DNA of 39,546 nt, from the IMG/VR virus record IMGVR_UViG_3300033153_008196, positions 1 through 39,546 of that record, one strand, 5' to 3'. The stretch is from a virus. The notes beneath the pieces are model-generated. The model was not told the origin of the DNA. It searched no databases and worked only from the letters and a program-made list of their open reading frames with translations. Positions 14,498 to 22,479 of the stretch are shown here, piece by piece (positions within the stretch are counted from its first letter, which is position 1; the number at the start of each line of letters is the position of its first letter). A program made the position numbers and the translations under genes.

Positions 14498-15412
14498 ATG
14501 ATTCCGGTTTACTTATCTCCTTTGGTCGTAGATCAAACGAGAAAAAGAACACCACTTGTGGAGTTAATTCCTCGAGTTACAAATCTCGGGTTGTACGCTG
14601 ATTGGAACGAAATAACTGCGAAAGGCGCTGGTTTTACTGCGGCTGAGGATGCTGCTTTTGCTGAAACTGACGATACTATTGATAGGTATTCAACTGCTAT
14701 CAAATTCGTTTATTCGGTCGGAAGAGTAACAGGCCCAGCATTAGCAGGACAACCTGCATTCGTACTTGAAGGTTTCCAGGGAACTGGAAGCGGACTGGGC
14801 GGAAGTGCGTTCGGAAATGTTTCGGCACCAAATGCTATGCAATTCAGAATCTTAACTGCTGCAAGAGCTCTAAAGGAAAAGGAAGAAAGTTTGATTGTTA
14901 ATGGTGACGCATCTACAACTGCAACTGAGTTCTCTGGGATTGTAAAATTACAGAGTACGACTAATGTTGTAGATTTAAGTGGTGCATCATTGACATATGA
15001 TGACATTGAAACGGCGGTTCAATATGCGTTTGACGATGGAGGAATCGTTAAGTTAGCAATTGGTTCAAGTGCTGCAGTTAGAGATGTACGAAAGATTATA
15101 TTGGACACATACCGATATTCTCCAAGTGATGTCCCAAGCGGTGTTTTACCTTTCGGTGTACCATCTGCAGTATTGCTTCAGACAATGGTCGGACCAGTTC
15201 CACTGATCCCGTCCATGTATTTGAGTAATACATCAGGCGCAAAACAAATCTATTTCCTGGATACAGATTTCATCGAGATGAGAGTTCTTCAAGATATGAC
15301 TTATGAAAAGTTGGGTAAAAACAACGATTCAGATAAGTTCTTTTTGAAGATTTACGAATGTTTCGTAATGAAGAACCCTAAATTCAACAGCTTTATAGAT
15401 AATATTGAATAA
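14498..15412 (+). CDS. Major capsid protein (HK97 fold), main part
   Basis: The 304-aa frame from ATG 14498 contains the body of an HK97-fold capsid protein: TPLVELIPRVTN, FVYSVGRVTGPA, an A-domain with the conserved run PFGVPSAVLLQTMVGPVPLIP, and a C-terminal KFFLKIYECFVMKNPKFN. There is no ribosome site before 14498, so translation most likely begins at 14312 and reads through TGA 14474. Including the N-terminal segment the protein would be 366 aa. It follows protease-scaffold directly, the usual order. A T-rich terminator comes after it. Confidence 0.85.
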   Translation: MIPVYLSPLVVDQTRKRTPLVELIPRVTNLGLYADWNEITAKGAGFTAAEDAAFAETDDTIDRYSTAIKFVYSVGRVTGPALAGQPAFVLEGFQGTGSGLGGSAFGNVSAPNAMQFRILTAARALKEKEESLIVNGDASTTATEFSGIVKLQSTTNVVDLSGASLTYDDIETAVQYAFDDGGIVKLAIGSSAAVRDVRKIILDTYRYSPSDVPSGVLPFGVPSAVLLQTMVGPVPLIPSMYLSNTSGAKQIYFLDTDFIEMRVLQDMTYEKLGKNNDSDKFFLKIYECFVMKNPKFNSFIDNIE

Positions 15413-15417
15413 ACAAA

Positions 15418-15442
15418 AATTTATTTTTTTTATTTTAATTTA
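15418..15442 (+). terminator. T-rich terminator after capsid gene
   Basis: A tract with two T-runs (TTTATTTTTTTTATTTTAAT) just after the capsid stop fits archaeal termination without a hairpin. Two short inverted repeats (GTTCT/AGAAC and GCCGA/TCGGC, 15444-15475) follow before the next ribosome site. Confidence 0.6.
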
Positions 15443-15501
15443 AATGTTCTCGCCGAAGAACAAAAACTCGGCACCTAACTAAATGAAAATGGAGGTAAAA
15501 T

Positions 15502-15795
15502 ATGACAGCATTAGGAGATGTAGGAACAAACACAGAAATCACGCCTAATTTAGGAGTGAAGATGATTCAGTGTAGTTTTCCAGCAACTGTAATCGGTGGA
15601 ACTGATACAGCAACTGTAGATTTGTCTGAATTCGGATGTACTAATATTCACGGAATAACAGTATACGATGAAACAACGACAGGTTCAGTAGTTGTAGAAG
15701 CAGCACCAACGACAGCGGTAGCATCAAGTGTTTTGACAATCACGTTTGGTGGTTCGGCAACTTGTAAAAAGACAGCGATTATATACGCCTATTAA
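15502..15795 (+). CDS. Small beta-rich capsid decoration-like protein
   Basis: The 97-aa protein starts behind ATGGAGGTAAAAT and is made of alternating Thr/Val-rich strands (TATVDLSEFGCTNIHGITVYD, with cysteines C24, C47 and C88). Size, fold pattern and place right after the capsid gene suggest a head decoration or cement protein. It has no recognised family. Confidence 0.55.
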   Translation: MTALGDVGTNTEITPNLGVKMIQCSFPATVIGGTDTATVDLSEFGCTNIHGITVYDETTTGSVVVEAAPTTAVASSVLTITFGGSATCKKTAIIYAY

Positions 15796-15811
15796 TTGTC
15801 TATAAAATAAG

Positions 15812-16804
15812 ATGGTTAAACAAGGAGTAGTAAGCGGAGATTATTATGGAAATAGGATTTATCATGATCCTGTTACATTTAGTCAAGGTTTATCGGGACC
15901 AAATGGTGAAGGAAAAGTTTGGTTTGTTGACGGAACAAATGGATCTACTGGCGGACCAGGAACGAGTTGGAGAAAGGCTTTTAACACTATTCAATTAGCG
16001 GTTACTGCAGCAAGTGCAGGAGATACAATATATGTCACTGCAAAAGACCTAACTGATTTTACTGGAGATCCAACAAGTTATGCCGAAACAATTATAATTC
16101 CAGCAGCGACGAGTAATTTGTCGATTATTGGAGTTAGTAGAGGACGAACTCAAGGCGGATTACCACAGGTTAAGATTGGAGCGGGATCAACTGCTATGCT
16201 TACAGTTAGAGCACCAGGTTGCTTAATTGCAAATATGGGCTTTAATGGAATAAATTCAACAGGCGGAGGAATTTTGCTTGATGATGATTATGCGGCTAAA
16301 TGTGCTTTTGGAACAACAATAGTTGGATGTCACTTTAAGAATTGTGTAGTTACAACATTGCATGCAGAAACTGGTGGAGCGATTTATACAACTTCAGCAG
16401 GAAATTGTTGGCAAGTTTATATTGGTGGAAATAGATTCTATAAGAATATGGGAGATATTACATTAGTAGGAACTTCAAATACAGTGCCACAAGACTGGAT
16501 TATTGAAAATAATATTTTTAGTGGACCAGCGGCAAATGTAGATTGTAATATTTACACCGGCGGAAGTGGGATTAACGGATTAATTGTTCATAACAATATA
16601 TTTTCATGTGATCCAGCAGTAAGTTCAGGAACAAACAATGTCACATGTAAGTTGACTGGTAGCGTCGGAGTATATTCAAATAATATACATGGACATACTG
16701 GATTAACACTCGGCGATGGAACAGTAACTGGCGGAGTAATTCCGACTACAATGTTTATGGCAAATAATTATCAGGAAGATGCAATCATAACTCGAACAAG
16801 TTAA
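15812..16804 (+). CDS. Right-handed beta-helix virion protein
   Basis: The 330-aa protein shows a pectate-lyase-like repeat pattern: RKAFNTIQLAVTAASAGDTIYV opening, then repeated N-rich turns (NRFYKN, IIENNIFSG, LIVHNNIF, VYSNNIHGH). Such beta-helices serve as tailspikes or head fibres that bind or cleave surface polysaccharides. No catalytic residues can be assigned, so binding is safer than hydrolysis. It sits among head genes, so a capsid appendage is possible. Confidence 0.75.
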   Translation: MVKQGVVSGDYYGNRIYHDPVTFSQGLSGPNGEGKVWFVDGTNGSTGGPGTSWRKAFNTIQLAVTAASAGDTIYVTAKDLTDFTGDPTSYAETIIIPAATSNLSIIGVSRGRTQGGLPQVKIGAGSTAMLTVRAPGCLIANMGFNGINSTGGGILLDDDYAAKCAFGTTIVGCHFKNCVVTTLHAETGGAIYTTSAGNCWQVYIGGNRFYKNMGDITLVGTSNTVPQDWIIENNIFSGPAANVDCNIYTGGSGINGLIVHNNIFSCDPAVSSGTNNVTCKLTGSVGVYSNNIHGHTGLTLGDGTVTGGVIPTTMFMANNYQEDAIITRTS

Positions 16805-16805
16805 G

Positions 16806-16937
16806 ATGGCAGATAAAGATAATCATTGTTATGAATGCGCAGGAAAAGCAAAAGCTAAAGGTGAAGAATGTTCAACTTGCGACGGCGAAGGAAATCTGAA
16901 ATCGGTCAAGAAGAAACCAAAGAAGAAATCCAAATAA
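16806..16937 (+). CDS. Zinc-finger microprotein (DnaJ-like CxxC pair)
   Basis: The 43-aa protein has CYEC and CSTCDGEG, the CxxC...CxxCxGxG pattern of a half DnaJ zinc module, then a tail of lysines (KSVKKKPKKKSK). It may help fold virion proteins or bind nucleic acid. It starts one base after the beta-helix stop. Confidence 0.65.
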   Translation: MADKDNHCYECAGKAKAKGEECSTCDGEGNLKSVKKKPKKKSK

Positions 16938-17030
16938 TTTATTTTTTTATTTTTTTCTTGTTTTTTATTCTAAAAACAAGAAGTCTTAGGACTTAAAATA
17001 AGCAAGAAGATTTAAATAATCAGGAGGATT
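16938..17030 (+). terminator. T-rich terminator with hairpins, then promoter/ribosome site
   Basis: A T-tract (16938-16957) is followed by a 9-bp hairpin CTTGTTTTT/AAAAACAAG (about 16957-16981) and a 5-bp hairpin AAGTC/GACTT. GATTTAAATAATC (about 17010-17022) and AGGAGG before ATG 17041 then serve the next unit. Confidence 0.6.
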
Positions 17031-17040
17031 AAAAAACACA

Positions 17041-17376
17041 ATGGGAAGAAAAGTACTATCACAACAAAGCATTTGCGTAGAGGAAACAACCAATTTGGAT
17101 GGTGTCACGAGTGCAACGACAGGCAGTAAAATAGATATGAGATGGTATAATAAAATAACCGTTCAGATTAATTGCTCAGTAAATACAGGAGCAGTAACAG
17201 TAACAATCCAGGGAAGTGTAGACGGAACAAACTGGCATGATTTAAATGCCAAAACTTACACAGCCACGACAGGAGTTGATCTTTACAAATATACATCTTA
17301 TTATCCATACATCAGAACTAAAACATCTACACATTCAAATTCAACGGTTACGACTTATGTGGCCGGGAGATCATAA
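17041..17376 (+). CDS. Small beta-sandwich virion protein
   Basis: The 111-aa protein is beta-rich with a SVDGTNWHDLN turn and ITVQINCSVNTGAVTVTIQG strands, a pattern seen in phage structural proteins of the discoidin/jelly-roll kind. It lies between head and exported proteins and ends in a 1-nt overlap with the next gene. The exact role is unknown. Confidence 0.5.
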   Translation: MGRKVLSQQSICVEETTNLDGVTSATTGSKIDMRWYNKITVQINCSVNTGAVTVTIQGSVDGTNWHDLNAKTYTATTGVDLYKYTSYYPYIRTKTSTHSNSTVTTYVAGRS

Positions 17377-18194
17377 TGAAGAAAATATTTATATTAGGAA
17401 TTGTGTTTTTTATAGCGTTAGTTAGCGCGGCGATTTATCAAGAGCCATGGATTCAGAATCAACTTGGAGATCAGCATAATTTAACAGATATGGATTGGAT
17501 TTCTGCAAATACATTAAATGGGACTACGATAACAGGAACATTTACTGGGGAAGTGACAGGCTCAATGAATTGGACAAAATTAAAAAATTATCCTTCTGCA
17601 TGTCCGGGAAGTTCTGCAATCACTCTTCTTAATGATTCAGTAACATGTTCAGATTTATGGGTTGATACGGCAGGCGACAATATGACCGGGAATTTAAATG
17701 TTACAGGAGATATTATTGTATCTGGAGAAATCAATGCTACAAATATTAATTTGGATAAATATGGAGTTTCAGCTTATTTAAATGCAACAGCGACGACGAC
17801 AACCACATTGGCAGACACATGGTATCCAATCAATGGAACATTTATTAATGAAATTATGGAAGGATTTTATTTAAATATCACAGATCCATTAGATCCTTCG
17901 ATTGTTTACAATGGCACAGAAACGCAGTATTTTGATATTGATTGGGCTGCATCAGTAGCTACAGATGCCGCAGCGACAACTGTTCATATCGGAGCAAGAA
18001 ATGGAGCTACCCCAGACGGCTGGGAAATGGCAACATTATGCAAAACAGCTGGCGAAGAATATTTTATTGGTGGCACTATGTCGATAGAATTATCTCAAGG
18101 AGAAAGAGTACAGTTAGTTATCCAAAGTGATGATGCTGGAGATGTTATCAGCGTGATACATTTCACGACTAAAATAAGGGAGAGTTTCGCATAA
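17376..18194 (+). CDS. Exported, sequon-rich fibre-like protein
   Basis: An N-terminal signal peptide (MKKIFILGIVFFIALVSAA) precedes a 250-aa secreted region with many N-x-S/T sites (NLT, NGT, NMT, NVT, NAT) suited to archaeal N-glycosylation. The central WVDTAGDNMTGNLNVTGDI resembles repeats in phage tail fibres, and the C-terminal half looks like a trimeric head. It could be an adhesin assembled outside the cytoplasm or a host-surface modifier. Confidence 0.6.
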   Translation: MKKIFILGIVFFIALVSAAIYQEPWIQNQLGDQHNLTDMDWISANTLNGTTITGTFTGEVTGSMNWTKLKNYPSACPGSSAITLLNDSVTCSDLWVDTAGDNMTGNLNVTGDIIVSGEINATNINLDKYGVSAYLNATATTTTTLADTWYPINGTFINEIMEGFYLNITDPLDPSIVYNGTETQYFDIDWAASVATDAAATTVHIGARNGATPDGWEMATLCKTAGEEYFIGGTMSIELSQGERVQLVIQSDDAGDVISVIHFTTKIRESFA

Positions 18195-18523
18195 TGGAAA
18201 ATAAAAAATTAACAATTGGGGCGATAATTACATTGATATTGGCGGTATCGGGAACTTATTTTATTGCTGACGGTGATACAGCGTATTATTGTGAAGATAA
18301 AGATATGGTTATGATTTGTGAGAAACTCTCTGGGGGCATAGGTTCAAGATGTTATTATGAAGATACTTATAAAATATGTTCAAGTGGTTGGGTTGAAATC
18401 GAAGTAGGTCAAGAAGTATGGAGTGAACAATCTATCCCGGACACGACTCCGACAGATATACCTTCGTCAGCTGGTGGAATTAAATGGGAATGTTCACCGA
18501 GTAAATGTGTTCGAATTGAATGA
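18194..18523 (+). CDS. Membrane-anchored cysteine-rich protein
   Basis: The 109-aa protein has one N-terminal hydrophobic helix (LTIGAIITLILAVSGTYFI) and an external domain with six cysteines (YYCEDK, MICEK, RCYY, KICSSG, WECSPSKC), probably disulfide-bonded outside the cell. It is flanked by a 1-nt overlap before and a 4-nt overlap after, and may cooperate with the exported fibre-like protein upstream. Confidence 0.55.
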   Translation: MENKKLTIGAIITLILAVSGTYFIADGDTAYYCEDKDMVMICEKLSGGIGSRCYYEDTYKICSSGWVEIEVGQEVWSEQSIPDTTPTDIPSSAGGIKWECSPSKCVRIE

Positions 18524-18912
18524 AGTTTATAAATAATAAATCAGACATGAAAATTCGGATAGGTGATTCTAATGATTGTTATTGGAAAACATTAAGAGTT
18601 GGAGAAACTATTGACTTGCCAAAAAAAGTCGGTAAAGCTCTCGAACTTACAGAAGTCACTAATAGTCACCCAAAGTCACCCAAAGTCACAGAGGGGCAAA
18701 TTGGAAATAAAAAAGTTGAAACAAAACAACTTGAAAACGATTTTTTAAAAGAATTAATCAAAATTAAAGGTATCGGCAAAAAAACAGCTGAAGATATTGT
18801 TCGAATATTCCCTGAAAGAAAAGATCTAAAAAATGCAATCTATAACAATGAGAAAATTCCTCTCAGGGATGATGTTTGTGAATTATTAAAGGAGAAGTAT
18901 GGTAGCAGTTAA
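18520..18912 (+). CDS. Helix-hairpin-helix protein
   Basis: Residues 1-45 form a beta-rich module (MKIRIGDSNDCYWKTLRVGE); residues 75-110 contain a helix-hairpin-helix (LIKIKGIGKKTAEDIVRIF), usually a sequence-independent DNA-binding element. Such proteins occur near head-tail connector genes. It ends in KEKYGSS, whose codons hold the ribosome site and ATG of the next gene. Confidence 0.6.
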   Translation: MKFINNKSDMKIRIGDSNDCYWKTLRVGETIDLPKKVGKALELTEVTNSHPKSPKVTEGQIGNKKVETKQLENDFLKELIKIKGIGKKTAEDIVRIFPERKDLKNAIYNNEKIPLRDDVCELLKEKYGSS

Positions 18913-19114
18913 TATTCTGGCCAGGGAGAATCGTGTTATGATTAATTCTATGAAAGGAGATATTAAAGCTATTCGAGGAGATATTAAAGATACCAGAATA
19001 GAAATGACTAATATATCAAATCATTATTCAAAACGACTTCCACTTCCTGCGACGATAATGATTACAATTCTTGCAAGTTTATGCACTGGGTTAATTGTGA
19101 GGGCGTTAACATGA
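18899..19114 (+). CDS. Coiled-coil protein with C-terminal membrane helix
   Basis: The 71-aa product has a central amphipathic helix (MKGDIKAIRGDIKDTRIEM) and a C-terminal membrane segment (ATIMITILASLCTGLIV). This layout resembles haemolysin XhlA-type and holin-accessory proteins. A role in membrane damage at virus release is possible but not shown. Confidence 0.55.
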   Translation: MVAVNILARENRVMINSMKGDIKAIRGDIKDTRIEMTNISNHYSKRLPLPATIMITILASLCTGLIVRALT

Positions 19115-19776
19115 GTTTTAAAAAAGGAAATGTCCCATGGAACAAAGGGACTAAAGGAGTTATGAAAGCGTGGAATAAAGGTAAAAAAGGATGTGTAAAT
19201 AGTGGGAGTTTTAAAGTTGGTCATGTGGTTTCGCAAGAAGTCAGGGATAAACTTTCAATGGCGAATGTTGGGAAAGAATATTCCGAAGAATATAAAAAGA
19301 ATATGTCGATGATAAAAAAAGGGCAAAAACATAGTGATGAAACTAAAAGAAAAATAAGCAAAAGATTAACTGGAAGAAAATTATCAGAGGAGCATAGATT
19401 AAAATTATCAAAAGCATTCAAAGGAAGAACACCTTGGAATAAAGGTATTACCGGAGAGGAAAGTCATAGTTGGAAAGGAGATAATATGTCTTTTAATAGA
19501 AAATTGAGAAGGAGCAGTTTATTTAAGATTTGGAGAGAAGCAGTTTATTTGAGAGATAATTTCACTTGTCAAAATCCAAACTGCGAATTTTGTAATAATA
19601 AAATTGGTGCTTATTTACATTCTCATCACATAAAACCACTAAGTTTATTCCCAGAATTAGCATTTAAAATTGATAATGGAATAACTTATTGTGCCGAATT
19701 TCATTTAAAATCAGGATTACATAAAAATATTCAAGAAAATGAAATAGTTGTAGGAGTGAAGTATGGGCGAATATGA
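19111..19776 (+). CDS. HNH endonuclease with NUMOD3 repeats
   Basis: The 221-aa protein begins with WNKGTKG/WNKGKKG motifs, then several NUMOD3-type DNA-binding repeats (SEEYKKNMSMIKKGQKHSDE, SEEHRLKLSKAFKG) and a C-terminal HNH (CQNPNCEFC...LHSHHIKPLS...CAEFH). The last histidine cluster deviates from the CxxCH form, so activity is uncertain. It overlaps both neighbours, having inserted cleanly between the membrane protein and a connector gene. Confidence 0.8.
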   Translation: MSFKKGNVPWNKGTKGVMKAWNKGKKGCVNSGSFKVGHVVSQEVRDKLSMANVGKEYSEEYKKNMSMIKKGQKHSDETKRKISKRLTGRKLSEEHRLKLSKAFKGRTPWNKGITGEESHSWKGDNMSFNRKLRRSSLFKIWREAVYLRDNFTCQNPNCEFCNNKIGAYLHSHHIKPLSLFPELAFKIDNGITYCAEFHLKSGLHKNIQENEIVVGVKYGRI

Positions 19777-20596
19777 CGGCGACTTTGTTACTCTTGTGAG
19801 TGTTAGAAGAACCGCTGGGATAGCGAGTTCTGAAATATCAGATGCAGATGTAAAGGCAACAATCGATGAAGTTGAACCACAAATATATAGGCATTTTAAT
19901 ACGTTTTTTGTTCCGACAGAAAAAATAGAAACTCTCGACGGAGACGGTACAAATAGATTACTTCTTAACCAAAATCCGCTTTTGAGTGTCCGGGAACTTA
20001 AAATAGATGGTGATACAGAGGACCCGGAAAACTTAGAAATTTATAAGGATTCTGGATATATCTTCTTGGGAGAAAATGCAGACATATCAAAATTTAAAAG
20101 TGGTAGAAATAAAGTTGTTGTAAAATATATTTATGGAACAGTTGAGCATTCATCTACGACTACAACCACGTCTGACGATGAAGTGGCTGGAACAGATGTG
20201 TCAATTGGGGTTGCGAGTACTACTGGTTTTGCGGATGAAGACTGGGTTGAAATAGTCGGCATGGATGGACACCGAGAAGTCGCGCAAATCAACGCAGAAC
20301 CTGCTGGAAGCACGATTGTAGTGGACAAACTTGTACAAACTCACGAATCAGGAAGTTCAGTTGTTAAACTTCAAATTAATGAAAATTATAAAAAGCTGAT
20401 GAATATTACTTGCGCGTTGGCAATGGTTGCTCGAATAGTCGGACAATCTTATACTGATATTGTAGGTTATGAAATAAGCGGAATGAGAGTACAAAAAGGT
20501 GAACCCTATACTCAGTGGAGAGAAACTGCAGTCCAATTAATTAAAGAGAGGGATCGTTTATTGTCAATGTTGGCAATCCGACCCTATGTAGTATGA
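19763..20596 (+). CDS. Head-tail connector (adaptor) protein
   Basis: Residues 1-120 and 215-277 look like a gp6/gp15-type adaptor: DADVKATIDEVEPQIYRHFN, then LLLNQNPLLSVRELKIDG, and a C-terminal helical part. A Thr-rich inserted region (TTTTTSDDEVAGTDV, about 133-210) adds a beta domain. The adaptor ring docks onto the portal and starts the neck. ATG 19763 lies inside the HNH gene's end. Confidence 0.65.
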   Translation: MGEYDGDFVTLVSVRRTAGIASSEISDADVKATIDEVEPQIYRHFNTFFVPTEKIETLDGDGTNRLLLNQNPLLSVRELKIDGDTEDPENLEIYKDSGYIFLGENADISKFKSGRNKVVVKYIYGTVEHSSTTTTTSDDEVAGTDVSIGVASTTGFADEDWVEIVGMDGHREVAQINAEPAGSTIVVDKLVQTHESGSSVVKLQINENYKKLMNITCALAMVARIVGQSYTDIVGYEISGMRVQKGEPYTQWRETAVQLIKERDRLLSMLAIRPYVV

Positions 20597-22479
20597 AACG
20601 AAAAATATTATTTATAGGATTAATATTATTTATAGGATTAATAGGATTAGTTAGCGCTGTAGATTTTACGCCCCAGGGAAACATAGATTTAATAGGAGAA
20701 TATTCAATATTTAATGCAACAACAATTAATGCGACTGGCAACATAACGACAGATAGTTGGTTTAGGGGATTATTTAATTGGTCTATTGTGAGTAATTTTT
20801 TATCTTTTGATGGGAATACTTTAACATTTGATGATACTCAGTTAAACGAAACAATAAATAGTTCGATTGATTTGAGAAGTGGCAGTATAAATGTCAATTC
20901 TTCGGATTGGTGGGATGGTTACAATACTGTAAGTGATCTGAATAATTTAATCACAATCCAGGGGGAAAATATTTCTGGTGGAACAATTAACTTTGATAGA
21001 CTTCCAACTTTAACAAATATGTTAACATTAGATTGGGCAAATATCACAAATAAATTTATTACAGCTGTAGATAATATTTATATTTATATGAGTGGTACAA
21101 CAGTAACTTTTAATGAAACAAAATTAAATAATTCAATTAGAATTATAGATACAGCAACAAATGATTCAATGAAATCTTATGTTGACGGAACTTTTATAGT
21201 ACAAACAGATGAGGGAAATTTAAATGTCAATTCATCAGAATATTGGGATGACATGAATACGATTAATTCTACTCAAATGGAAGATTTATCTGGCGAACTA
21301 AATATTAAAGAAAGTTGGTTGACGGTTTTTTGGGATAAAATTATGGGACTTCGAACAACTGATAATTTAACAGAAGGAATAATTAATCTTTATGATAATC
21401 AGACTTGGAACGAAACTCGAGCAACTACTTTATATGCAGGGATTGAATGGGACTACAATCAAACAATACCAGCAAACACTTATGCAGATGAGGTTAATTC
21501 ATCGCAGACAACTTGGACGACAGCAGAAATTATATTAGCAAATACTTCTGCAATAGCGTATGTTGACAGTCAAGACACAGTATTTAATAATTCTATAAAA
21601 TCTTATGTAGATTCACTTGACATTTCTACAAACACATCTCTTTATAATTGGATTATAGCTCAAAGTTATCTGGTCGCTGAAACTCTTTGGAATGCAAACT
21701 ATTCAACTTTCTTAACTCATATTGATTGGGGAGATGCAACGAATGGCACTTTGGCTTTGAGTTCAGAAATACCAACAGACAATAGCGAATTAGCAAATGG
21801 AAATAATTATTGGAATAATACATTTGCAACTTTTAATAAAACTTATGGAGATACTCTTTATGCTACAATAAATGAGCCACTTTGGACAGATAATACTTCA
21901 ACCGTGGCAAGAATTGGAAATTGTCCAGCAGGTCAAATTGTAATGAACACAACAATAAGTGGAGTTGAATGTGTTGTCGCTGGAGCTGGAACAGTGACAA
22001 GCGTAGCAACAGACGACACTTATTTGACAGGTGGAGCAATTACTACGACAGGGACGATAACATTTAATACGACTTTAGCTGGAACGAGTTTGGCAGTTGA
22101 TAGTGCAGATAAATGGGATGCACTAGATAGTCCGAGTGATATTAATGCTGGAGATATTACAGACGACGGAACTTATAGATTAGAAAGTTGGGATAATTTT
22201 ACTGGTATACCAATTGCTACACCGAGCGATGGAGACACAACTCATCTTTCAACAGCTGACCAAATTAGAGATTATGTTATAGGGTTAAGTTATATTACAA
22301 GTTTAATTAGCGATACATCTCCTCAACTGGGCGGATATCTTGATACGGCTGGACAAAATATCGGCTCAACAGCCGATGAAATTGAAAATGTATACGTAGC
22401 AACTAATTCGAGAATTTATTTTGGAGACGGACAGGAGGCGTCTGTTTATTATAACGGGACGGTTTTAATAATAGGCTAA
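20593..22479 (+). CDS. Large exported, sequon-rich fibre/adhesin
   Basis: A signal peptide (residues 1-22, hydrophobic LFIGLILFIGLIGLVSA) precedes about 600 secreted residues densely filled with N-x-S/T sites. The motif NVNSS(D/E)xWD occurs twice (about residues 99 and 213). The C-terminus (ISDTSPQLGGYLDTAGQNIG, IYFGDGQEASVYYNG) matches the usual end repeats of phage tail fibres. Likely role: recognition of the host or modification of the host surface. It is unusual that a virion-like protein carries an export signal. Confidence 0.6.
   Translation: MKRKILFIGLILFIGLIGLVSAVDFTPQGNIDLIGEYSIFNATTINATGNITTDSWFRGLFNWSIVSNFLSFDGNTLTFDDTQLNETINSSIDLRSGSINVNSSDWWDGYNTVSDLNNLITIQGENISGGTINFDRLPTLTNMLTLDWANITNKFITAVDNIYIYMSGTTVTFNETKLNNSIRIIDTATNDSMKSYVDGTFIVQTDEGNLNVNSSEYWDDMNTINSTQMEDLSGELNIKESWLTVFWDKIMGLRTTDNLTEGIINLYDNQTWNETRATTLYAGIEWDYNQTIPANTYADEVNSSQTTWTTAEIILANTSAIAYVDSQDTVFNNSIKSYVDSLDISTNTSLYNWIIAQSYLVAETLWNANYSTFLTHIDWGDATNGTLALSSEIPTDNSELANGNNYWNNTFATFNKTYGDTLYATINEPLWTDNTSTVARIGNCPAGQIVMNTTISGVECVVAGAGTVTSVATDDTYLTGGAITTTGTITFNTTLAGTSLAVDSADKWDALDSPSDINAGDITDDGTYRLESWDNFTGIPIATPSDGDTTHLSTADQIRDYVIGLSYITSLISDTSPQLGGYLDTAGQNIGSTADEIENVYVATNSRIYFGDGQEASVYYNGTVLIIG
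20605..20640 (+). repeat. 18-bp perfect tandem repeat within signal peptide
   Basis: ATATTATTTATAGGATTA occurs at 20605-20622 and 20623-20640, with a further half unit (ATAGGATTA) at 20641-20649. It doubles six residues of the hydrophobic core, and slippage would change the core length in frame. Confidence 0.9.

Noticed and set aside
14312-15412. Genome-wide recoding of TGA (as Gly or Trp)
   Set aside because: Many genes end in TGA in typical ATGA overlaps, and no other long gene needs TGA read-through.
17942-18130. Small cysteine-rich plus-strand frame within the exported fibre gene
   Set aside because: It is a shadow of the 17376 gene, with no ribosome site.
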